From NCBI RefSeq assembly GCF_019168305.1, contig NZ_JAHTBI010000063.1, positions 1 to 32,139 of the forward strand: a DNA stretch of 32,139 nucleotides, given 5' to 3'. The position numbers and the translations under genes are program-made. Shown in pieces: positions 7,439 to 14,648 of the stretch. This stretch comes from Pseudomonas aegrilactucae. Its GTDB lineage: Bacteria; Pseudomonadota; Gammaproteobacteria; Pseudomonadales; Pseudomonadaceae. The notes beneath the pieces were generated by a model that ran no database searches, was not told the DNA's origin, and saw only the letters and a list, made by a program, of their open reading frames with translations. Position 1 is the stretch's first letter, and each line of letters opens with the position of its first letter.

Positions 7439-8280
7439 TCGCGCAGCAGGTCGGCGTAGAGCGCCGGGCGGCGGTCGCGCAGCACGTGATTGCGGGTGCT
7501 GACCTGCTTGTCGAGGGCCTGCTGCAGGTCGATGTCGGCCAGCAGCAGCTGCTTGTTGCCCACGCTCTTGCCGCCCTTGAGCACGTAGCCGTCGGCATCG
7601 GTCAGGGTCGAGCCGCCTACCCAGTTCACGCCACGCTCTTCGCCACAGCGGTCACAGGCGATGATGAACAGGCGGTTGACCGAGGCATTGGCCTGCACCC
7701 GGATCACTTCGGCCGGCCGTTGAAACCCCGGGCGCGGGCTGTCGGGCCAGTTCACCGGCGCGCACAGCAGCTGTGCGCCGCGCAGTGCCGTCAGGCGCAC
7801 CCACTCGGGAAACTCCAGGTCGTAGCAGATCATCATCGCGATGCGCCCCAGGTACGTGTCCACCACTGGCGGCGGCTCACTGCCAGGGGTGAAGATCTGC
7901 GCCTCGCGGTCCCACAGGTGCGCCTTGCGGTAGAAGGTGCGCCGCCCGTCCGGCTCGATCAGCACGGCGCTGTTGGCCACCTGGCCATCGGCCAGGCGCT
8001 CGCAGAAGCCGCCCACCACGATGATCTGGTGCCGCTGGGCCTGGCGTGTCCAGGCGGCGAGGGTCGGCCCGTCACGGGGCTCGGACAGGGCATGGGCTTC
8101 GGCGCGGTCGTAGAACAGGTAGCCGCTCTGCGCCAACTCCGGCAGCACCACCAGTTGCGCGCCGCGGCTGGCCGCCTCGGCGATGGCCACGCGGGAGCGG
8201 TCGAGGTTGTAGGCCGGGTTGGCAATCACGGGCGCCAGTTGATAGCAGCCCACCCGTACGCTCGAGCCTGGCAAGGTCAT
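7435..8280 (-). CDS. Nitrilase-superfamily carbon-nitrogen hydrolase
   Basis: A 281-residue carbon-nitrogen hydrolase with the complete catalytic triad: Glu48 (LPELAQSGY), Lys119 (YRKAHLWD) and Cys152 (MICYDLEFPE). The family includes amidases, N-carbamoyl amino acid amidohydrolases and true nitrilases; the FPEW after the cysteine is common among amidase-like members. The true start is the ATG at 8280; an upstream extension into the permease frame is spurious. Start and permease stop overlap by four bases (ATGA), so the pair is translationally coupled. A cytoplasmic hydrolase acting on what the permease brings in is the simplest reading. The substrate is unknown; a nitrogenous compound such as an amide or ureide is likely. 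The gene ends tail to tail with gbcB. Confidence 0.8.
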   Translation of the reverse strand: MTLPGSSVRVGCYQLAPVIANPAYNLDRSRVAIAEAASRGAQLVVLPELAQSGYLFYDRAEAHALSEPRDGPTLAAWTRQAQRHQIIVVGGFCERLADGQVANSAVLIEPDGRRTFYRKAHLWDREAQIFTPGSEPPPVVDTYLGRIAMMICYDLEFPEWVRLTALRGAQLLCAPVNWPDSPRPGFQRPAEVIRVQANASVNRLFIIACDRCGEERGVNWVGGSTLTDADGYVLKGGKSVGNKQLLLADIDLQQALDKQVSTRNHVLRDRRPALYADLLRD

Positions 8281-9680
8281 GGGCGTGGTACCTGTGGGGC
8301 GAGCGGCGAGCGCCGGCGCATGAGCTGGCAATACAGCAGCGCCGACACCACGAAGCCCGGAATGAACGCCAGGTCGGCGCCGGCCAGTGCCTCGGCCACG
8401 GGCCCTCGCAGGCCGGCCAGCGAGATGAACGGCAGCATTGTCAGCAGGCCGCCCAGGTACGCCAGGATACCGGGCCAGGCCCATTGTCCGTAGATGCCGG
8501 CCGGGTTGAACAGATCGCTGACGACGTAGCGGCCTTTGCGCAGCAGGTAGTAGTCGGTGAGGTTGATCGCGCTCCATGGCACCAGGAAATACAGCATCAG
8601 TTGCAGGAACAGGTTGAAGCTGTCCAGGTAGCTTTCAGGCAGGGCGATAGCGGTCAGGTAGACCAGTGCGCCAATCCCCACGATGCTCAGGGCGCGTGTG
8701 CGCAGGCCCGGATTCATGGGGCGGAAGGCGGTGATTGCACTGAAACCGGTGAGCATCGCGCCGTAGTAGTTGACCGCCATGATGCCCACCAGCGCGGGCA
8801 CCGCCATCACGATGGCGAAGGTGCCGAAACCGGGCAGGAACTGATTGCCCAGGTGCTGCAGGCTGCTGATGGCCTCCGGGGCGGGCACCGCCGAGGCCAT
8901 CAGCGCGCCCAGCGACATCAGCCACAGCGCCGAACCTGCGGCGCCCAGGTAGGTCCACAGCACCACCTTGCGCGCCGAGGTGGTCGGCGGCAGGTAGCGC
9001 GAGTAGTCCGAGACGTACACCGAGTAGCTGATCTGGTAGCCCGCCGCGGCCGACAGTTGAATGAAAAAGCCCGACCACGAGAACTGCAGGTTGCGCTGCA
9101 CGGTGTCGGCTTCAAGCAGCAGCAGTGCTGCGAGGGTGAGCAGGCCGAAGACGCCGATCAACAGGTAGGTCAGCAAGCGCTGCACGGTGTGCAGCAGGTC
9201 GTGGCCAATGATCGTGATCAGCACCGCGGCCCCGATCAGCACCGCATACCAGAACCCATCGCTGCCCGGCAGCACGGTGGTGAGTGCGTCGGTGGCCAGG
9301 ATCACGTTGAACACGTTGAAGCCGACGTACACGCACACCACCGCGGCGAACGGCACCACCGCGCCCCGCAGGCCGAACTGGGCGCGTGACTGCAGCATCT
9401 GCGGCAGGCCCAGGCGCGGGCCCTGGTTGGCGTGCAAGGCCATGCACAGGGTGCCGACCGTCACGCCGAAAATGATCGCCATGACCGCCTGCCAGGCGGC
9501 CAACCCCAGCGCAGGGCCGACGAAACCGGTGACCATGGTGGTCAGCACGAAGTTGCCGGTGAACCAGAACGGGCCCAGGTGCCAGGCGCTGCCATGGCGC
9601 TCGTTCAGGGGCACCGGGTCGATGGTGCGGGTTTCGATGTTAAGGCCTGAGGCCTCGGGCAGGGGTGCAGCATTGTCCAT
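8277..9680 (-). CDS. NCS1-family permease (purine/cytosine/allantoin type)
   Basis: A 467-residue, very hydrophobic protein with about 12 membrane segments. The N-terminal VPLNERHGSAWHLGPFWFTGNF segment and later SYSVYVSDYSRYLP and NLTDYYLLRKGRY are hallmarks of the nucleobase:cation symporter 1 family, which includes cytosine, purine, allantoin and hydantoin transporters. It is the first gene of a two-gene minus-strand operon with the nitrilase. The ATG at 9680 directly precedes the conserved NCS1 cytosolic N-terminus. Substrate cannot be read from the sequence; an amide- or ureide-bearing ring compound would fit the hydrolase partner. As I remember the KT2440 locus, gbcB and the next chemoreceptor gene are adjacent there, so this operon may be a strain- or species-specific insertion. 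Confidence 0.85.
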   Translation of the reverse strand: MDNAAPLPEASGLNIETRTIDPVPLNERHGSAWHLGPFWFTGNFVLTTMVTGFVGPALGLAAWQAVMAIIFGVTVGTLCMALHANQGPRLGLPQMLQSRAQFGLRGAVVPFAAVVCVYVGFNVFNVILATDALTTVLPGSDGFWYAVLIGAAVLITIIGHDLLHTVQRLLTYLLIGVFGLLTLAALLLLEADTVQRNLQFSWSGFFIQLSAAAGYQISYSVYVSDYSRYLPPTTSARKVVLWTYLGAAGSALWLMSLGALMASAVPAPEAISSLQHLGNQFLPGFGTFAIVMAVPALVGIMAVNYYGAMLTGFSAITAFRPMNPGLRTRALSIVGIGALVYLTAIALPESYLDSFNLFLQLMLYFLVPWSAINLTDYYLLRKGRYVVSDLFNPAGIYGQWAWPGILAYLGGLLTMLPFISLAGLRGPVAEALAGADLAFIPGFVVSALLYCQLMRRRSPLAPQVPRP

Positions 9681-10027
9681 GGGATTCCCATACGTTCGGG
9701 CAAAAGCTCAAGTGCTGCTGAGAGTAGGCGAACTTACAGACACTGAAGTAAGCGCCCAGCGTCAGGAACGTTGCCGCGTCATTTTTGAAGTGGGCTGTAA
9801 CACCCGGAATAGGGCCATTCTGATAAGTAAACTGATATTTCTGCCAGTCTCTTAATGCGCGGATTTATCCCGAAACGTTATTGGGAAGTGTCAGATTTTT
9901 TGCCAAATTCACTAACGCTGAAGATTATTCCTACTTGTTATTCGGAACAGTCTTGTATCGACCGGCGGGCGGGGGCGAGTCGACAGTGGCAAGCGGCCGC
10001 CCCTGTGTGCAGGGGCGGCGGCAAGGG
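9681..10027. other. Intergenic stretch between permease and chemoreceptor genes
   Basis: This 347-base stretch has no convincing gene. It holds the promoter side of the permease operon and, at the low-GC centre (about 9780-9950), noticeably AT-richer DNA than its surroundings. A GC-rich hairpin near 10000 lies beyond the chemoreceptor stop. I see no REP pair, no clear operator and no RNA gene. Confidence 0.6.
9996..10019 (-). terminator. GC-rich hairpin after the chemoreceptor gene
   Basis: A perfect 9-bp stem (GCCGCCCCT/AGGGGCGGC) with a six-base loop starts 8 bases beyond the minus-strand stop codon. There is no T tract after it on the minus strand, so it is a terminator-like or mRNA-protecting hairpin and not a textbook intrinsic terminator. 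Confidence 0.5.
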
Positions 10028-11653
10028 TCACACGCTGAAGCGTGCGACCAGGCCGTTCAGGTTGACGGCCAGGCGCGACAGCTCGGCACTCGCTGCGCTG
10101 GTCTGGTGGGCACCGGTGGCCGACTGCACCGACAGGTCATTGATGTTGACCAGATTGCGGTCCACTTCACGGGCCACCTGGGCCTGCTCTTCGGCAGCGC
10201 TGGCGATCACCAGGTTGCGCTCGTTGATCTCGGCGACCGCGCTGGTGATGGTCTCCAGCGACAGGCCGGCGCCACGTGCGATGTTCAGGGTCGACTCGGC
10301 GCGCTCGGTGCTGTTGCGCATGGAGTTCACTGCCTGCTCGGTACCGCCCTGGATGCTGCCGATCATGCGTTCGATTTCGCTGGTCGACTGCTGGGTGCGA
10401 TGGGCCAGTGCACGCACTTCGTCCGCGACCACGGCAAACCCGCGGCCGGCTTCACCCGCGCGGGCAGCCTCGATGGCGGCGTTGAGTGCCAGCAGGTTGG
10501 TCTGGTCGGCCAGGCCGCGAATCACGTCCAGGACCTTGCCGATGTCGCGCGATTCGCCCGCCAGGTTGCCGATCAGTTCGGCGGTGCCTTGCACGTCGGC
10601 GCTCATGCGTTCGATGGCGCTGACGGTCTCCATCACTAGGTCACGCCCATCGCCGGCCGAGCGGGTGGCTTCCTTGGAGGCTTCGGAAGTGCTCACGGCG
10701 TTGCGCGCCACTTCTTCCACGGCGCTGGTCATTTCGGTGACGGCGGTGGCCGCCTGCTGAATTTCGTTGTTCTGCTGCTGCAGGCCGCGGGCGCTTTCGT
10801 CGGTGACCGCGTTCAGCTCTTCGGCGGCCGAGGCCAGCTGGGTCGCGGAGCCGGCGATCTGTTGCAGGGTGTCACGCAGCTTGTGCTGCATCTTGGCCAT
10901 GGCCTTGAGCAGGCGCGCCGCTTCGTCGGTGCCTTCAGCCCGGATCGTCTGGGTAAGGTTGCCTTCGGCGATCTGCTCGGCGGCGTGCAGCGCCTCATCG
11001 ATCGGCTTGACGATGCTGCGCGTCAGCAGCACTGCACACAGCAGGGTCAGCGCGGTGGCGGCGACCAGCAGCACGATGACCAGGGTGAAGGCCGTGTCGT
11101 ACTGGTCCGCTGCGGCCTGGTTGGCGCTGCGCGTCTGCTCGTTGTTGACCTTGACCAACTGGTCCAGTACGGCGTTGATCTGCTCGGAGTTGCTCAGCAT
11201 CTCCTTGTTGAGCAGGCTGCGCAGGCCGTCGCGGTCATTGCTCTGCGCCATGCGTTTCATCTGGGCTTCGAGTTGACGGTACTGGCCCAGTAGCTGGCGG
11301 TACTGGTTGAAGATATCGCGCTCGCCGTCGGCAACGATCAGTTTTTCATAGGCCTGTGTGGCCTTGTCGATCTGGCTGTTGCGCGTGTCCAGCAGGCCGA
11401 GGATTTCCTGCTGCTCGCCCGCGTCACGGTTGACCAGCAGGCGGTAGGAGAGTGTGCGCAGACGCAGGGTCAACTGGTTGATCTGGCTGAGGTTGTCGAA
11501 GCTGGGCACATTGACCTGCTCGATGATGATGCCCGCCTGACGAATACTGCCCAGCTGGTTCAGGGCAAATATGCCAAGTGCAAGCATCAGGGCACCGATC
11601 AATGAAAACCCCAGAAGCGCACGCACTGCGATGTTCATGTTACGTAATGACAT
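10028..11653 (-). CDS. Methyl-accepting chemotaxis protein with four-helix-bundle-type sensor
   Basis: A 541-residue chemoreceptor. A first membrane helix (about residues 10-32) is followed by a helical periplasmic domain of about 155 residues resembling a 4HB sensor, then a second membrane helix (about 188-212), a HAMP domain, and a cytoplasmic methyl-accepting hairpin. The hairpin tip IRGLADQTNLLALNAAIEAARAGEAGRGFAVVADEVRALA is the near-invariant CheA/CheW-binding region. The ATG at 11653 gives MSLRNMNIAVRA right before TM1; an in-frame ATG 13 codons upstream is less likely. A good FliA-type promoter lies 63 bases upstream, as expected for a motility gene. The ligand is unknown; nearness to betaine genes is not evidence for betaine sensing. 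Confidence 0.93.
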   Translation of the reverse strand: MSLRNMNIAVRALLGFSLIGALMLALGIFALNQLGSIRQAGIIIEQVNVPSFDNLSQINQLTLRLRTLSYRLLVNRDAGEQQEILGLLDTRNSQIDKATQAYEKLIVADGERDIFNQYRQLLGQYRQLEAQMKRMAQSNDRDGLRSLLNKEMLSNSEQINAVLDQLVKVNNEQTRSANQAAADQYDTAFTLVIVLLVAATALTLLCAVLLTRSIVKPIDEALHAAEQIAEGNLTQTIRAEGTDEAARLLKAMAKMQHKLRDTLQQIAGSATQLASAAEELNAVTDESARGLQQQNNEIQQAATAVTEMTSAVEEVARNAVSTSEASKEATRSAGDGRDLVMETVSAIERMSADVQGTAELIGNLAGESRDIGKVLDVIRGLADQTNLLALNAAIEAARAGEAGRGFAVVADEVRALAHRTQQSTSEIERMIGSIQGGTEQAVNSMRNSTERAESTLNIARGAGLSLETITSAVAEINERNLVIASAAEEQAQVAREVDRNLVNINDLSVQSATGAHQTSAASAELSRLAVNLNGLVARFSV

Positions 11654-11715
11654 GGTTTTATCCGGCAAGAAGGATGTGGGCGCGCGGTCCATGCGTCATT
11701 GGAGTGTCACAATGC

Positions 11716-11742
11716 CTATCGGTCGGGCGTAGAGAGACTTGA
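11716..11742 (-). promoter_or_regulatory. FliA (sigma-28) type promoter of the chemoreceptor gene
   Basis: On the minus strand TCAAGTCT, then 11 bases, then ACCGATAG. This matches the sigma-28 pattern (TAAAGTTT-N11-GCCGATAA in enterics, TCAAG-like -35 in pseudomonads) with the exact spacing and six of eight -10 bases. It lies 63 bases before the chemoreceptor ATG. Confidence 0.7.
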
Positions 11743-11930
11743 GCGGTTATGTAACTAAATATGAACCGGCCGTCGTTTTTTGTTGGATGACATCGGACCA
11801 AGTGACGGAACCGGGTCGCGATCAGCGGGTCAATCTGCACCACGTTGGGGCTCTGGCCCCGATATCCCTGGCGAGCACGACGAGATTTCTTTATCGTGTG
11901 CGCCCCCTGAAAAACCCTGAGAACGCAATC

Positions 11931-12161
11931 ATGCTGGAAACATCCCTGAGTCAACTGGAGCAACTGGTCAGCGACCTGGTGCAGAAGAACCTGGAACTGG
12001 CCGAGCGCAACGCGCAACTGGACAGCGAGCTGGCCCAGGCCAAGGACGAAAACGAGAGCCTGCAACTGAGCCTGATGGAACAGGAAGAGAAGCAGGGCGC
12101 GACCGCTGCGCGCATCCAGGCGCTGGTGGAACGTGTCGGTGGTGGTGCCGTTAACGCATGA
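11931..12161 (+). CDS. Small ZapB-like coiled-coil protein
   Basis: A 76-residue protein that is almost one continuous coiled coil: from MLETSLSQLEQLVSDLVQKNLELAERNAQLDSELAQ onward Leu recurs in heptad spacing amid Glu, Gln and Lys. Size and pattern resemble ZapB and the ZapB-like proteins that bridge ZapA to other division factors. The start is the ATG at 11931; longer in-frame upstream sequence is not coding in character. Its last bases overlap the ATG of the zapA-like gene by four (ATGA), so the two are co-translated. I infer a partner role for the ZapA-like protein. It does not match closely, as I remember it, the other ZapB-like gene found beside zapA and 6S RNA in Pseudomonas. Confidence 0.75.
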   Translation: MLETSLSQLEQLVSDLVQKNLELAERNAQLDSELAQAKDENESLQLSLMEQEEKQGATAARIQALVERVGGGAVNA

Positions 12162-12460
12162 ACACCTCCGCGCAGTCGATCAATGTCGTGTCGATCCTGG
12201 GCAACGACTATTCGATCAAGGCCCCCGAAGGTCAGGAGCAGACCCTGGCGCAGGCGGTGCAGATGCTCAAGGCCTCCCTGGCCGACACCAAGCGCAAGTA
12301 CCCTTCGCTCATTGGTGACAAGCTGCTGGTGCTGGCGGCCCTGAATCTGTGCTCGCAGCAGATCGAGCTGCAGCAGACCCATCAGCAAGCCCTCGACCGT
12401 TATCAAGAGCAAGTCAGCGCCACGGTCGACGTGATCGCCCGGACCATCGGCAACAGCTGA
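12158..12460 (+). CDS. ZapA-like cell division protein
   Basis: A 100-residue protein with the ZapA fold pattern: INVVSILGNDYSIKAPEGQEQTLAQAVQMLKASLADTK resembles the N-terminal ZapA globular head (binding FtsZ), followed by the long C-terminal helix containing VLAALNLCSQQIELQQ. ZapA crosslinks FtsZ filaments in the Z ring. The canonical Pseudomonas zapA is, to my knowledge, elsewhere beside 6S RNA (ssrS) and a 5-formyl-THF cyclo-ligase gene; no 6S RNA is seen here, so this is likely a second, paralogous copy. It is coupled to the ZapB-like gene upstream and sits between two chemoreceptor genes. Confidence 0.8.
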   Translation: MNTSAQSINVVSILGNDYSIKAPEGQEQTLAQAVQMLKASLADTKRKYPSLIGDKLLVLAALNLCSQQIELQQTHQQALDRYQEQVSATVDVIARTIGNS

Positions 12461-12544
12461 TCGCTCCGGCGCCCGTTTCAAGTCTATTTGCTTGCTCACT
12501 GACCTTCGGGACAGTGGGCGGCATTGTGCTGCCTTGCTGCTGGT

Positions 12545-12568
12545 ATTGTATTTCCTGTTGTATACAAT
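12545..12568. promoter_or_regulatory. Palindromic operator-like site before the dCache chemoreceptor
   Basis: A perfect 10-base palindrome TTGTATACAA (12558-12567) sits inside a larger inverted repeat, ATTGTAT (12545-12551) with ATACAAT (12562-12568). It is 48 bases upstream of the chemoreceptor ATG. TTGTATACAA-type sites are typical of GntR-family repressors. No regulator gene is adjacent, so the binder is unknown. Confidence 0.5.
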
Positions 12569-12615
12569 TGGTCGGGACCTTGCGGTCAGCGGCTCATTCT
12601 TCTCAGGGGATATCC

Positions 12616-14553
12616 ATGCAGTTCTGGCGGCGCAGTATCCAGTGGCAATTGATTGCAAGCATGGGCGCAGCCTTGCTGGCGAGCCTGTTGATCGTGGTGG
12701 TGATCTATACCCTGGCGGTCAATCGGCTGACCGAGCGTTACCTGATCGAGACCGCGTTGCCGTCCAGCGTCGAGGCGATTCGCAACGATATCGAGCGCAT
12801 GCTCGGCCGCCCGCTGACTGCGGCGGCCGACATTGCCAGCAACACCCTGCTGCGTGACTGGCTGGCCGCGGGCGAGGACAGCCGCCAGGCCGCACAGTTT
12901 GTCGAGTACCTGGAGTCGGTGCGGGTGCACAACCAGGCGTTCACCGCGCTGTTTGCCGCCACCGCCAGCAACCACTATTACAACCAGGGCGGGCTGGACC
13001 GTACCTTGAGCCGCAGCAACCCGAAGGACCAGTGGTTCTTCGGCTTCATCGACAGCGGTAACCGGCGCCTGCTCAACATCGATACCGATGTCAGCAGCGG
13101 CGACCTGGCGCTGTTCATCGACTACCGGGTCGAGAAGGCCGGCCAACTGGTGGGCATTGCCGGCCTGGGGCTGCGCATGACCGAGCTGTCGGAGCTGATC
13201 CACGACTTCAGTTTCGGCGAGCTCGGGCGGGTGTTCCTGGTGCGTGGCGATGGCCTGATCCAGGTGCACCCGCAGCCCGAGTTCAGCGGCAAGCGCCAGT
13301 TGGCCGAGCAGATCGGCGAGGCCGCTGCAACGCTGGCGCTCACGCCCCATGAAGGCTTGCAGCGCAGCCGCTTCGAGCGCGACGGAGAAGCCTACCTGGC
13401 GCTGAGCCTGCCGCTGCGCGATTTGAACTGGACACTGGTGGCCGAGGTGCCCGAGGCGCAGATCTATGCCCAGGTGAACCAGACCGTATGGCTGACCAGC
13501 CTGATCGGTGCGGCGGTGGCGTTGCTCTCGCTGCTGCTGGTGGTGTGGCTGGCGCGGGGCATCGTGCGGCCGTTGCGCGGGGTGACGGCTGCATTGACGG
13601 CCATCGGCGACGGTGGGGGCGACCTGACCCACCGCCTGGACGAGACGCGGGCTGACGAGCTGGGTGACCTGGCGCGGGGCTTCAACCGCTTTCTCGACAG
13701 CCAGCGTGCCCTGATCGGTGATGTCCTGCGCACCACCGAGCACTTGCGCAGTGCGGTGGGGCAGGTGAGCGAGGTGGTCGAGAACACCGCCGACCGCGCG
13801 CAGCGCCAGCAGCAGATGACCGAGATGGTGGCCACCGCGGTGCACCAGATGGGGCTGACCGTGCAGGACATTGCGCAGAACGCCGGCACCGCCGCGCAGG
13901 CTTCGCAGACTGCGCGCAGCGAAGCCCTGCAGGCGCGCGAGGTGGTGCAGCGCTCGATTGCGCACATCGAAGGGATGTCGGGGGAGATCGGCGTGGCGGC
14001 CGGCGCGGTGGGTGAGCTGGCGCAGGAGGTGGCGTCGATCGACGAGGTACTGGCGGTGATCCGCAGCATTTCCGAGCAGACCAACCTGCTGGCGTTGAAT
14101 GCGGCGATCGAGGCGGCGCGGGCCGGCGAGATGGGGCGTGGCTTTGCAGTGGTGGCCGACGAGGTGCGTACCCTGGCGCAGCGTACCCAGGTGTCGACCG
14201 ACGAGGTGCAGACGATGATCCAGCGCCTCAAGCAGGGGGCGGGCACGGCGGTGGCGTCGATGCAGGCGGGGCAGGCGGCGACCGGTACGGGCGTGGCGTC
14301 GAGCCAGCGCACAGGGGCCTCGTTGACCACCATTACCGGGCAGGTGGAGCACATCAGCGACTTGAACCTGCAGGTAGCCACGGCGACTGAACAGCAGTCG
14401 GCAGTGACCGAGGAGATCAACCGCAACGTACAGGGGATTTCCGACCTGGCGCGTCAGACGGCGGCCGAGGTGGACGGGTGCCGGCAGGATTGCCGGGCGC
14501 TGCGCGGGCTGGCGGATGACCTGGCGCGGCAGATGGGTGGGTTCAGGCTCTAG
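12616..14553 (+). CDS. Methyl-accepting chemotaxis protein with large dCache-type sensor
   Basis: A 645-residue chemoreceptor. Membrane helices at about residues 12-34 and 291-313 enclose a periplasmic domain of about 255 residues, the size of a double Cache (dCache) domain; DQWFFGFI and RLLNIDTD around residues 138-157 look like the membrane-distal pocket region. HAMP and a signalling hairpin follow, with tip IRSISEQTNLLALNAAIEAARAGEMGRGFAVVADEVRTLAQR. The ATG at 12616 has AGGGGA ahead and leaves a short basic N-terminus before TM1. In P. putida KT2440 the purine receptor McpH lies, as I recall, just before ltaE, which is the position of this gene. A purine ligand is therefore possible, but this rests on position and not on pocket residues. 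Confidence 0.92.
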   Translation: MQFWRRSIQWQLIASMGAALLASLLIVVVIYTLAVNRLTERYLIETALPSSVEAIRNDIERMLGRPLTAAADIASNTLLRDWLAAGEDSRQAAQFVEYLESVRVHNQAFTALFAATASNHYYNQGGLDRTLSRSNPKDQWFFGFIDSGNRRLLNIDTDVSSGDLALFIDYRVEKAGQLVGIAGLGLRMTELSELIHDFSFGELGRVFLVRGDGLIQVHPQPEFSGKRQLAEQIGEAAATLALTPHEGLQRSRFERDGEAYLALSLPLRDLNWTLVAEVPEAQIYAQVNQTVWLTSLIGAAVALLSLLLVVWLARGIVRPLRGVTAALTAIGDGGGDLTHRLDETRADELGDLARGFNRFLDSQRALIGDVLRTTEHLRSAVGQVSEVVENTADRAQRQQQMTEMVATAVHQMGLTVQDIAQNAGTAAQASQTARSEALQAREVVQRSIAHIEGMSGEIGVAAGAVGELAQEVASIDEVLAVIRSISEQTNLLALNAAIEAARAGEMGRGFAVVADEVRTLAQRTQVSTDEVQTMIQRLKQGAGTAVASMQAGQAATGTGVASSQRTGASLTTITGQVEHISDLNLQVATATEQQSAVTEEINRNVQGISDLARQTAAEVDGCRQDCRALRGLADDLARQMGGFRL

Positions 14554-14566
14554 ACCCACGTGACTG

Positions 14567-14643
14567 CTTCGCTGGCAAGCCAGCTCCCACAGGGTCAGGG
14601 GCGCTCACAAAACCCCTGTAGGAGCCGGCCTTGCCGGCGAAGG
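14567..14643. repeat. Inverted REP pair with two sequence classes
   Basis: The first copy (14567-14593) is the common GCTGGCAAGCCAGC class. The second (14615-14643) has the GTAGGAGCCGGCCTTGCCGGCGAAGG form, closer to the REP familiar from P. putida KT2440. They lie between the convergent 3' ends of the chemoreceptor gene and ltaE. Confidence 0.85.
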
Positions 14644-14648
14644 GGCAA

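Noticed and set aside
9855..10760. 301-residue plus-strand frame starting in the permease-chemoreceptor gap
   Set aside because: Nearly all of it is antisense to the chemoreceptor; Ser/Arg/Ala-rich shadow composition.
12478..12520. FliA promoter for the dCache chemoreceptor
   Set aside because: The -35-like TCAAGTCT is present but there is no GCCGATAA-like -10 at 11 bases or near it.
12349..12615. N-terminal extension of the dCache chemoreceptor upstream of 12616
   Set aside because: It would overlap the zapA-like gene in another frame and place about 89 extra residues before the first membrane helix. The ATG at 12616 has its own ribosome binding site.
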